Part shown: positions 1 through 6,552 of the stretch, piece by piece
Numbering within the stretch: position 1 is the stretch's first letter
Layout: each line of letters opens with the position of its first letter
Made by a program: the position numbers and the translations under genes
The notes under the pieces: generated by a model
What the model was told of the DNA's origin: nothing
Seen by the model: the letters and a program-made list of their open reading frames with translations, nothing else
The model's database searches: none
Source of the DNA: Porticoccaceae bacterium
GTDB lineage: Bacteria; Pseudomonadota; Gammaproteobacteria; Pseudomonadales; Porticoccaceae
Assembly: GCA_030741175.1 (NCBI GenBank)
Contig: JASLVT010000019.1
Coordinates: 1 to 11,996, forward strand
DNA length: 11,996 nt
Direction of reading: 5' to 3'

Positions 1-507
1 CATATAGGCATAGCAGATGGTGGGCCCGAAAAATGTAAATCCACGCTTTTTTAAATCCTTACTAATCGTTTCGGACAACGCTGTTGAAGCGGGGATTTCT
101 CGATGGTTTGTCCACCGATTGACGATCGGAGCACCATCCACATAACGCCATAGATAATCACTAAAAGAACCAAACTGAGCCTGCACCTCAAGAAAGCAAC
201 GGGCATTGGAAACTGCACTACTGATTTTTGACCGGTTACGCACAATACCTCCATCCGCCAAGCAACGCTCAATGTCTAGCTGGGTAAACGCTGCAACTGC
301 CGCAACATCAAAATGCGCAAATGCCAGTCTGTAATTTTCACGTCTGCGCAAAATGGTGATCCATGACAGTCCAGCCTGCGCGCCCTCAAGAATTAGAAAC
401 TCAAATAACTTGCCATCATCCTTGCAGGGAACGCCCCATTCAACATCATGGTATTGTTGATAGAGCGGGTCATTGCCACACCAACTGCAGCGAATTAAAT
501 CGGTCAT
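1..507 (-). CDS. tag: DNA-3-methyladenine glycosylase I (Tag), C-terminus cut by window edge
   Basis: Base-excision repair enzyme that removes 3-methyladenine from alkylated DNA in the cytoplasm. The first 169 codons are present with no stop before base 1, so the C-terminus, including the last two zinc ligands known from E. coli Tag, lies outside. Visible Tag features are the N-terminal zinc ligands Cys7 and His20, spaced 13 apart as in E. coli Cys4/His17, the YHDxEWGVP block at residues 19-27, the LEGAQAGLSW block at 40-49 with the active-site Glu41 and Trp49, and the KKRGFxFxGPTICY block at 153-166. The ATG at 505-507 is preceded by AGAAGG on the minus strand with an 8-base gap, a good ribosome binding site. 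The gene is divergent from dtd. Identification is by family motifs and is secure; only completeness is unknown. Confidence 0.95.
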   Translation of the reverse strand, partial: MTDLIRCSWCGNDPLYQQYHDVEWGVPCKDDGKLFEFLILEGAQAGLSWITILRRRENYRLAFAHFDVAAVAAFTQLDIERCLADGGIVRNRSKISSAVSNARCFLEVQAQFGSFSDYLWRYVDGAPIVNRWTNHREIPASTALSETISKDLKKRGFTFFGPTICYAYM

Positions 508-512
508 AGTCA

Positions 513-518
513 ACCCTT
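513..518 (-). promoter_or_regulatory. Ribosome binding site of tag
   Basis: On the minus strand the bases read AGAAGG, close to the Shine-Dalgarno consensus, 5-8 bases before the ATG at 505-507. It supports that start, which also places Cys7 where the family has its first zinc ligand. Confidence 0.6.
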
Positions 519-544
519 CTTTTTATCCAGCAATGATAACGAGG

Positions 545-573
545 AAAATAGTCTAGCGGCTAAAATTTGTCTA
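545..573 (-). promoter_or_regulatory. Candidate sigma-70 promoter for tag
   Basis: On the minus strand, TAGACA (568-573, one mismatch to TTGACA) is followed after exactly 17 bases by TATTTT (545-550, two mismatches to TATAAT). This would start transcription about 30 bases upstream of the tag ATG. The pattern match is modest and there is no experimental support. Confidence 0.35.
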
Positions 574-729
574 CTGACTAAGCACCAGTGATCAATGTAC
601 TCGACGCAAAGCCAATCAGAAATAAACGCAATATCAGGGTTTTACTCTGGCAAACCTATCAGCACTAATGCTTTAATGAACGGCGCTGTCAATCTGGCTA
701 ACAAGATCTATCAACATAGCGGTCGCTCA

Positions 730-1167
730 ATGTACGGACTTATCCAACGTGTATCCTCAGCCTCAGTGACCATAGAACAGAAAGTTCATGGCCAAATTGA
801 TCAGGGTATTTTATTACTGCTCGGTATTGAAAAGACCGACTCACAAGAGAGCGCCGACAAACTACTACACAAGGTGCTGAACTACAGAATTTTTTCTGAT
901 GCCAACCTTAAAATGAACCTTTCACTAAAGGACATTGGCGGCGGGTTATTGGTTATTTCGCAGTTTACTTTAGCGGCAGAGACTAATAGAGGGTTGCGAC
1001 CCAGCTTTTCATCCGCCGCTACACCAGACCAAGCGGAGTCTTTGTATAACTATTTTGTAACTCAGGCCAAACAACTGCACAGCTTTGTTGAACAGGGTGT
1101 TTTCGCTGCCGACATGCAAGTCTCTTTGTGCAATGATGGACCGGTAACCTTCAACCTAAGAGTTTAA
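730..1167 (+). CDS. dtd: D-aminoacyl-tRNA deacylase (Dtd)
   Basis: Cytoplasmic proofreading enzyme that hydrolyses D-amino acids (for example D-Tyr) from mischarged tRNAs and so keeps D-residues out of translation. The protein of 145 aa equals the E. coli length and aligns along its whole length: MYGLIQRV start, SQFTL at residues 77-81 with catalytic-site Thr80, RPSFS at 90-94, and the Gly-cisPro signature NDGPVTF at 135-141. The frame is open upstream to an ATG at 595, but the 45 extra residues resemble nothing in the family. The ATG at 730, with a weak AGCGG at 718-722, is therefore chosen. It is convergent with mpl, and the two stop codons overlap in the palindrome TTAA. No clear promoter was found in the 220-base gap before it. 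Confidence 0.95.
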   Translation: MYGLIQRVSSASVTIEQKVHGQIDQGILLLLGIEKTDSQESADKLLHKVLNYRIFSDANLKMNLSLKDIGGGLLVISQFTLAAETNRGLRPSFSSAATPDQAESLYNYFVTQAKQLHSFVEQGVFAADMQVSLCNDGPVTFNLRV

Positions 1168-2519
1168 TTACCCCGACCAAGACGTTCGACTAACCGCTGG
1201 TGAAACCCTTCAAAACCGCCATTGCTCATAATAACAATCTCAGTATCCTGAGTTATAGACTCAGTGACAAGGGTCAATAAGTTTTCAATCTCTGCAACAG
1301 CAATCGCTGGCACATCACAGGCCTTGGCAACAGCATTGACATCCCAATCAATCGATGCGTTCTGATACCAGAACACCTGATCTGCTGCTGCCACTGCATG
1401 ACTCAAACTGTCTTGATGAATACCCAATCTCATGGTCGCTGAGCGAGGCTCTATCACAGCCACTACTTTGCTGTCGCCAACCTTTGCACGCAATCCTTCA
1501 AGTGTCGTTTTTATCGCAGTAGGATGGTGAGCAAAGTCGTCGTACACTCTGACATGAGTATTCTGATATATGAGCTCCATCCGCCGTTTCACACCAACAA
1601 AGTCACTTAGAGCAGCACAGGCTTGATCGAAACTTAACCCCACCTGATTAGCGGCGATCACCGCGGCCATACCATTTAGCACATTGTGCAGACCAGTTTG
1701 CTGCCACTGCACCTCCGCGGTCTGTTGCTCATGGCTGACCACGAATCGCGAACCATCTGCTTCAAGCAACCGATACTGCCAAGCGGTGTCTTCGCCAAAA
1801 GGCTGACGCTGACTCCAGCAACCCATATCGATAATGGTATCAATATGACTATCCGCCGCTGGATAGATCACTGTACCATTGCTAGGCACAGTTCGAACGC
1901 AGTGATGAAACTGCTTTTGAATTGCTGCCAAGTCGTCAAATATATCGGCGTGATCAAACTCTATATTATTTATCACCAAGGTATCAGAATGGTAATGTAC
2001 AAATTTAGACCGCTTATCAAAAAATGCACTGTCGTATTCGTCCGCCTCAACGACAAAATAATCGCCATCGCCCAAACGGGCCGATACACCGAAATCCTGA
2101 GGTACACCACCAATTAAAAATCCCGGTTGCAGCCCGGCACTCTCCAATATTTTGACCAACATACTGCTGGTGGTGGTTTTGCCATGAGTTCCAGCAACAC
2201 TTAATACATGTTTATGGCGCAGAATGTTATCGCCCAACCACTGGGGGCCGGAGATATAGGGGAGTCGCCGATCGAGTACCGCTTCCACGCAGGGGTTGCC
2301 GCGAGACATAGCATTGCCGACAACAACCAAATCGGGCGCGGGCTCTAATTGCTTCGGGTCATAACCTTCAATCAGCCTGATACCCGCCTGCTCAAGCTGG
2401 GTACTCATCGGCGGATAAACATTCTTATCACATCCAGAGACCGAATGACCGGCAGCTTTAGCCAGCTGCGCCAAACTGCCCATAAAGGTGCCACAGATAC
2501 CAAGGATATGTATATGCAT
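1164..2519 (-). CDS. mpl: UDP-N-acetylmuramate:L-alanyl-gamma-D-glutamyl-meso-diaminopimelate ligase (Mpl)
   Basis: Cytoplasmic ATP-dependent ligase of the Mur family. It joins the recycled tripeptide L-Ala-gamma-D-Glu-meso-DAP directly to UDP-MurNAc, returning cell-wall turnover products to peptidoglycan synthesis. The protein has 451 aa (E. coli Mpl 457). Domain order is the UDP-binding N-terminal domain starting IHILGICGTFMG at residues 3-14, the ATP P-loop GTHGKTTT at 110-117, the central-domain EADEYDSAFFDKR block at 158-170 and NNIEFDHADIF at 184-194, then the C-terminal Mur ligase domain with DDFAHHPTAI at 327-336 and the RSATMRLGIH block further on. These separate Mpl from MurC. A GTG at 2559-2561 would add 14 residues, but the ATG at 2517-2519 puts the Rossmann motif at the usual place. 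The 3' end overlaps dtd by 4 bases. It is divergent from the protease gene; nothing suggests a functional link between them. Confidence 0.96.
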   Translation of the reverse strand: MHIHILGICGTFMGSLAQLAKAAGHSVSGCDKNVYPPMSTQLEQAGIRLIEGYDPKQLEPAPDLVVVGNAMSRGNPCVEAVLDRRLPYISGPQWLGDNILRHKHVLSVAGTHGKTTTSSMLVKILESAGLQPGFLIGGVPQDFGVSARLGDGDYFVVEADEYDSAFFDKRSKFVHYHSDTLVINNIEFDHADIFDDLAAIQKQFHHCVRTVPSNGTVIYPAADSHIDTIIDMGCWSQRQPFGEDTAWQYRLLEADGSRFVVSHEQQTAEVQWQQTGLHNVLNGMAAVIAANQVGLSFDQACAALSDFVGVKRRMELIYQNTHVRVYDDFAHHPTAIKTTLEGLRAKVGDSKVVAVIEPRSATMRLGIHQDSLSHAVAAADQVFWYQNASIDWDVNAVAKACDVPAIAVAEIENLLTLVTESITQDTEIVIMSNGGFEGFHQRLVERLGRGN

Positions 2520-2561
2520 AGCGCTGGAGTTTCCCTTTGATTCTTGATCCGCAAATAACAC

Positions 2562-2574
2562 CGCTAATATAGCG
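2562..2574. repeat. 13-bp inverted repeat CGCTA-ATA-TAGCG
   Basis: A perfect 5-bp inverted repeat with a 3-bp centre overlaps the possible mpl -10 element. Its position would suit a regulator binding site, but a palindrome this short also arises by chance, and no regulator family is suggested by the sequence. Confidence 0.3.
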
Positions 2575-2589
2575 TAAATGCAGTGTCAA
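2566..2589 (-). promoter_or_regulatory. Possible promoter elements for mpl, non-canonical spacing
   Basis: On the minus strand a perfect TTGACA (2584-2589) lies upstream of TATATT (2566-2571), but only 12 bases separate them, too short for standard sigma-70 recognition. ATGACT, 19 bases before TATATT, could serve as an alternative -35 element. I call this weak. Confidence 0.25.
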
Positions 2590-2612
2590 AAGTCATAAAA
2601 TAAAATCCACTA

Positions 2613-2641
2613 CTGACAATTAAGGGTAAATAGAGTTACAT
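2613..2641 (+). promoter_or_regulatory. Candidate promoter for the subtilase gene
   Basis: CTGACA (2613-2618, one mismatch to TTGACA) is followed after 17 bases by TTACAT (2636-2641, three mismatches to TATAAT). Transcription would start about 22 bases before the ATG at 2671, upstream of AGAGG at 2655-2659. The -10 match is poor. Confidence 0.3.
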
Positions 2642-2670
2642 TGACTGCCTAAGTAGAGGCTCAGTAGAGA

Positions 2671-5211
2671 ATGGATAGGTTGTCTTTCCAGCATAATAAA
2701 AGGGCCCTTGGTGTTTTGGCCCTTACTATATCTTTAACCTCTGGTTGCGGTGGTGGCGGTGGCGGAACAGTTGGATCCCCGGGCACTCCCACATCACCTG
2801 CACCGCCCGTCGTCACGCCTCAACTTACCGGCCCGCCTTATGCTAGCTTTAATGATCAAGATGCCGATGAGGAAAATTTTGACACTGCCGTAGCTGAGTT
2901 TGAAACTGCGGAATATTACGGCATGAATGGACTCTCAATGATCAATGCCTCCAGCGCCTATGCTCGGGGCGCCTCAGGCGCGGGTGTTACTGTGGGCGTT
3001 ATAGATTCCGGTGTCCATCACCAGCATATTGAATTTGACGCGGGGTCAGGCAGTAAAGTTACCATTGCCGGCTCTGATTACCTCAGCGATGCTAATCGAT
3101 CAACTGATGCTATCGCGCATGGTACATTGGTTGCTGGTGCCATAGCGGCCAATAGAGACAACGCTAAATTCGCCAATGTGAATATGCATGGTGTTGCCTA
3201 TGAGGCTGATATCAGCACATGGGAGATCCCTCTGGGTTCAGGAGATGGTTCCTATGAGCCGCTAGAGGAAGAGTATCTTACCGTAGACCAAGATATGTAT
3301 TTTGCTGAACGTTTTAACGCCATGGCCAATCTCACAGACATTGTCAATTTGAGCTTTGGCTTTTCTGGTGTGGTGACGTCTTACACTAGCGAATCTATCA
3401 ATGCCGCATTTAGCAACACCTTGGATGCATTGAGACAAGACAACAAACCCGCAGGAGAGCGCAGTATCTTTGTGGTCGCTGCAGGCAACGCCTTTGACAA
3501 CCGAACAGAGTTTGGTGATCTAGTCGACGCTGATTCACCGGAATTAGTTCCCGGCCTACCGTATTTATTTCCTGAATTGCAAACACATATGCTAGCGGTT
3601 GTCGCAGTGGATAATTCTGGAGAGATCGCCTCCTATTCCAATCGTTGCGGCGCAGCCGCAAGCTTTTGCCTGGCAGCACCAGGAGGCGGCGATGCGGACG
3701 GTGATGGAGAGATTAGCGATTCTGAACGGATCTTGGCGCCAGTCTCGCCCCCATCAGATGCAGAAGAGGGCGGGGATTATTACGGAGGAGCGGTGGGCAC
3801 CTCTCTCGCCGCACCATTGGTCAGTGGTTCTCTTGCGCTGCTAAAACAACTCTTTCCGACAGTAGGCCATGATGAGCTAGTCACGCGCTTGCTGACGACA
3901 GCCAATAAGACTGATATCTACGCAGACCAGGCGATCTATGGTCAAGGTTTACTGGATTTGGACAGTGCTACCAGGCCTGTAGGCGTTACCGCCAGTGCCA
4001 CTGGCATCAACTTAGATGGTGACATGGTAAACCAAGCTCAGCTGGGCATCACCACACTTGGCAGTGCAGTGGGTGGAGGTCTGGCTGACAGTCTAGGTCA
4101 GTTTACTATTGCGGTATTTGATGAGTTGGGTTTTCCTTTTTATAAAAGCGCCGCCTCTCTGGTGAACGCCCTACCCAATAGCTCAATACCGACATCACTC
4201 AAGCATCAAACTGGGACGCTGAACAATGGTGGCAAATTGCAGTTGGGGATGGCCACCGACCCTTGGCAACAGAACTATCCTGTTATCGACAATCCCAATA
4301 ATCAGATACAGGCTGATTACTTTGCTCTGCACTTTCAAGATGAGCAAGGCGCGGAAAGATTTGCTGGCTTCAATGCCAACCCCGGTTGGTTTTTTGGCCT
4401 CTATGCCGATGCCGGATTGAATCCAGCAGCCACGGAAGATGATAGCAGTTTCGCTGCCCCTTGGTTGCGCTATGCCAGACAGGGCTGGAGTAGCGGCGGC
4501 GCATTAAATCTCGGAGCTGATAACAATAAGTTGCGGGTAGCGCTTTTCGATGGCAGCGCTAGTTGGAATCAGTGGCAACACAACAGTGACCAACATAGCA
4601 ATGGTGCCATTTTAGAATATTCCCTGCTAGCCGGTGGCAATGGCATAAGTATCCAAACCGGCTTTGTTCAAGAACAAGATAGTTTTCTCGGCACCAGCAT
4701 CGGACCGGCATTGGGCTCTTCAGAACGCGGGGATACTTTTTTCGCCGGCCTCAATGGCTATCTGCAATTCAACCCTAGCTGGCAGGGCATGATGGCCCTG
4801 TACACCGGCAAAACTGATGCCGCACTGAATAGCCAGCTTGTCAGCATAGACCGCCCAATCACAAGTGGCGCATGGGCCCTCGGACTAAAAGGTCGCGCAC
4901 TGCTTCATCCCAGTGACCAACTGGATCTTTATTTAAGCCAACCTCTGAGGGTAGAGTCAGGCAATGGTCAATTGAGGGTAGCCACAGGGCGCACGGTGGA
5001 TCGCCGAATTATCTATCAAGATCTGCCGTTTAGGCTACAGCCCCAAGGTCGCGAACAAAAGCTTGAACTCAACTATCGAAGACCATGGCAATGGTCGGAT
5101 AAAAAGGCTTGGGTCTCCGCAGCTGCAGAATATATCCATCAACCCAATCATAATATCCATAGTCACAGCCATATCGAGTTGAGGTTAATGTTTAATATTG
5201 CCATAGATTAA
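2671..5211 (+). CDS. Lipoprotein subtilase (S8 serine protease) with beta-barrel-like C-terminal region
   Basis: Predicted surface serine endopeptidase of 846 aa. A basic and then hydrophobic signal sequence (residues 1-25) ends at the lipobox-like LTSGC with Cys26 to be lipidated, followed by six glycines and a Gly/Thr/Pro-rich tether to about residue 56. The subtilase domain spans roughly 95-432: Asp112 in GVIDSG, His150 in AHGTLVAG, oxyanion-hole Asn273 in VVAAGN, and nucleophile Ser378 in GTSLAAP, so the triad is complete. Cys326 and Cys333 could pair. Residues 341-352 match an EF-hand calcium loop. Residues about 440-846 hold many short alternating hydrophobic/aromatic strands (for example WFFGLYADAG and HIELRLMFNI), as in outer-membrane barrels. 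The closest known architectures are the lipoprotein autotransporters NalP and SphB1, but the protein ends in IAID rather than in Phe/Trp. No I9-type propeptide is obvious. The substrate is unknown. The ATG start is supported by the signal peptide directly after it. Confidence 0.88.
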   Translation: MDRLSFQHNKRALGVLALTISLTSGCGGGGGGTVGSPGTPTSPAPPVVTPQLTGPPYASFNDQDADEENFDTAVAEFETAEYYGMNGLSMINASSAYARGASGAGVTVGVIDSGVHHQHIEFDAGSGSKVTIAGSDYLSDANRSTDAIAHGTLVAGAIAANRDNAKFANVNMHGVAYEADISTWEIPLGSGDGSYEPLEEEYLTVDQDMYFAERFNAMANLTDIVNLSFGFSGVVTSYTSESINAAFSNTLDALRQDNKPAGERSIFVVAAGNAFDNRTEFGDLVDADSPELVPGLPYLFPELQTHMLAVVAVDNSGEIASYSNRCGAAASFCLAAPGGGDADGDGEISDSERILAPVSPPSDAEEGGDYYGGAVGTSLAAPLVSGSLALLKQLFPTVGHDELVTRLLTTANKTDIYADQAIYGQGLLDLDSATRPVGVTASATGINLDGDMVNQAQLGITTLGSAVGGGLADSLGQFTIAVFDELGFPFYKSAASLVNALPNSSIPTSLKHQTGTLNNGGKLQLGMATDPWQQNYPVIDNPNNQIQADYFALHFQDEQGAERFAGFNANPGWFFGLYADAGLNPAATEDDSSFAAPWLRYARQGWSSGGALNLGADNNKLRVALFDGSASWNQWQHNSDQHSNGAILEYSLLAGGNGISIQTGFVQEQDSFLGTSIGPALGSSERGDTFFAGLNGYLQFNPSWQGMMALYTGKTDAALNSQLVSIDRPITSGAWALGLKGRALLHPSDQLDLYLSQPLRVESGNGQLRVATGRTVDRRIIYQDLPFRLQPQGREQKLELNYRRPWQWSDKKAWVSAAAEYIHQPNHNIHSHSHIELRLMFNIAID
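3691..3726 (+). other. EF-hand-like calcium-binding loop inside the protease domain
   Basis: Codons 341-352 of the subtilase encode DADGDGEISDSE. This fits the 12-residue EF-hand/dockerin loop at every key position: Asp at 1, 3 and 5, Gly at 6, Ile at 8 and Glu at 12. It lies between the Cys326/Cys333 segment and catalytic Ser378. Calcium binding is inferred from the pattern; many subtilases are calcium-stabilised, but usually through other sites. Confidence 0.6.
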
Positions 5212-5222
5212 CTGTTTACCCT

Positions 5223-5250
5223 TTTACCGCAGCGACCAGTCCCGTAAAAT
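5223..5250 (+). promoter_or_regulatory. Candidate sigma-70 promoter for the phosphofructokinase gene
   Basis: TTTACC (5223-5228) and TAAAAT (5245-5250, one mismatch to TATAAT) are 16 bases apart. Transcription would start near 5257, giving a leader of about 33 bases to the ATG at 5290 and implying expression separate from the protease gene. No terminator hairpin is seen between the two genes. Confidence 0.45.
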
Positions 5251-5274
5251 AGAAACTTGGAAATGGACTACTGG

Positions 5275-5284
5275 GAAGGGAAGG
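5275..5284 (+). promoter_or_regulatory. Ribosome binding site of the phosphofructokinase gene
   Basis: A purine-rich run, GAAGGGAAGG, ends 5 bases before the ATG at 5290. It favours this start over the ATG at 5257, which has no such site and would sit at the predicted transcription start. Confidence 0.6.
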
Positions 5285-5289
5285 CTCGT

Positions 5290-6552
5290 ATGGCGAAGAA
5301 AAATGCGTTTTATGCTCAATCAGGCGGCGTAACAGCTGTTATCAATGCGTCGGCAGCTGGTGTAATTCAAGCCTGCAGAGAAAATAGAGATAAAATAGGG
5401 ACTCTCTATGCCGGCCAAAACGGTATCTTGGGCGCCCTGCATGAAAATCTGATCGATACCAATAAAGAATCCCCTTCGGCAATAGAGGCGCTCAAACATA
5501 TTCCCGGTGGCGCCTTTGGCTCCTGTCGCTATAAGATGAAAGACCTGAAAGAGAGCCCTGCTGAATATGAGCGCCTAGTCGAGGTATTTAAAGCACATAA
5601 TATCGGCTACTTTTTCTACAATGGCGGCGGTGACTCCGCCGACACCTGTCTTAAGGTCTCACAAATCTCTGCGAAAATGGGCTATCCCATTCAGGCCATC
5701 CATATTCCCAAAACCATTGATAATGATTTGCCCTTTACCGACTGTTCTCCGGGATTTGGATCGGTTGCCAAATATATTGCCGTATCGACAAAAGAGGCCA
5801 GCCTCGATATTGCATCCATGGCTGCCTCCTCCACCAGAATTTTTATTCTTGAGGTTATGGGTCGCCATGCTGGATGGATTGCCGCCGCCGGCGGGCTTGC
5901 TGCTGAGGAGGCGGGTGATCCACCGCATATTATTGTGTTCCCAGAAATACCTTTTGTTCGTGAGGCCTTTATTGCTCAAGTCGAGCAGACAGTAAAAGAA
6001 AAAGGTTTCTGTGTAGTTGTTGCCTCCGAGGGTGCTAAGTACGCAGATGGGGCACTGATCTCCGGTTCATTGAATAAGGATGCTTTCGGTCATCAGCAGC
6101 TCGGTGGTGTTGCTCCCACATTGGCCAGCATGGTTAAACACTCGCTGGGCTATAAATATCATTATGCACTATCCGACTATTTGCAGCGCGCTGCTCGCCA
6201 TGTTGCATCCAAAACAGATGTCGACCAAGCCTATGCCGTGGGTCGTGCCGCTGTGGAGAAAGCACTTGAAGGAAAGACGAGTATTATGGTCACCATCGAG
6301 CGTGGCAATAGCAAAAAATATACTTGGGCAATAGGTGAAGCCTCGCTAGCTAAGGTCGCTAATATTGAAAAAAAGATGCCCCGGTCGTTTATCAGTAAAG
6401 ACGGCTTTGGTATCACTCAGAAAGCGCGGGACTACTTGCAGCCACTGATTATTGGCGAGGATTATCCGCCCTATAAAAATGGTGTTCCCCAGTATCCCAA
6501 ACTGAAAAAGATCTTGGCCGGCAAAAAACTGTCGACAGAGTTTATCGGCTAG
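5290..6552 (+). CDS. pfp: Pyrophosphate-dependent 6-phosphofructokinase (PPi-PFK)
   Basis: Cytoplasmic enzyme that reversibly converts fructose-6-phosphate and PPi to fructose-1,6-bisphosphate and phosphate, so it can serve glycolysis and gluconeogenesis. The 420-aa protein is longer than the 320-aa bacterial ATP-PfkA. Family landmarks are QSGGVTAVINAS at residues 10-21, GGGDSADT at 112-119 (counterpart of the GGDGS phosphate-binding loop of ATP enzymes), IPKTIDND at 139-146 with catalytic Asp144 and Asp146, MGRHAGW at 190-196, and SDYLQRAAR further on. Asp115 in place of the ATP-enzyme glycine, together with Lys141 in PKTIDND, is the pair known to mark PPi use; preference for PPi is inferred from that. 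The ATG at 5290 starts at the family N-terminus. The gene follows the protease after 78 bases with its own likely promoter and ends in the palindrome CTAG shared with the convergent dehydrogenase gene. Confidence 0.92.
   Translation: MAKKNAFYAQSGGVTAVINASAAGVIQACRENRDKIGTLYAGQNGILGALHENLIDTNKESPSAIEALKHIPGGAFGSCRYKMKDLKESPAEYERLVEVFKAHNIGYFFYNGGGDSADTCLKVSQISAKMGYPIQAIHIPKTIDNDLPFTDCSPGFGSVAKYIAVSTKEASLDIASMAASSTRIFILEVMGRHAGWIAAAGGLAAEEAGDPPHIIVFPEIPFVREAFIAQVEQTVKEKGFCVVVASEGAKYADGALISGSLNKDAFGHQQLGGVAPTLASMVKHSLGYKYHYALSDYLQRAARHVASKTDVDQAYAVGRAAVEKALEGKTSIMVTIERGNSKKYTWAIGEASLAKVANIEKKMPRSFISKDGFGITQKARDYLQPLIIGEDYPPYKNGVPQYPKLKKILAGKKLSTEFIG

Larger units (their letters stand above)
508..729. 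other. Divergent intergenic region between tag and dtd
   Basis: This gap should hold the promoters of both neighbours. A reasonable minus-strand promoter for tag is listed separately. For dtd only a poor match is seen, around TTTACT near 640 with ACTAAT about 17 bases on. The stretch 595-729 is open in the dtd frame but has no ribosome binding site at its ATG and no recognisable protein, so I treat it as non-coding. No hairpin or repeat stands out. Confidence 0.4.

Noticed and set aside
51..272. Minus-strand 73-codon open frame
   Set aside because: It overlaps the tag gene on the same strand in another frame and its product resembles no family; the tag frame explains the region fully.
595..729. 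45-codon N-terminal extension of dtd in the same frame
   Set aside because: The E. coli Dtd match starts at the ATG at 730 and yields the exact family length of 145 residues; the extension has no ribosome binding site and no recognisable sequence.
1686..2117. Plus-strand 143-codon open frame antisense to mpl
   Set aside because: It lies entirely opposite conserved mpl coding sequence and the product shows no domain or ribosome binding site; it is a shadow frame.
2520..2561. GTG start adding 14 residues to Mpl
   Set aside because: It would place the Rossmann motif too far from the N-terminus compared with the family, and the ATG at 2517-2519 fits the E. coli start.
2746..2766. Glycine-codon run after the lipobox as a phase-variable repeat
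   Set aside because: The glycine codons are mixed (GGT/GGC/GGA) with no long identical tract, and poly-Gly after the lipid Cys is a common tether in such lipoproteins.
5212..5256. Terminator between the protease and phosphofructokinase genes
   Set aside because: No stem-loop followed by a T-run could be found; the stretch is better explained by promoter elements.
5257..5289. Upstream ATG adding 11 residues to the phosphofructokinase
   Set aside because: It coincides with the predicted transcription start, and the strong purine-rich ribosome binding site lies downstream of it, in front of the ATG at 5290.
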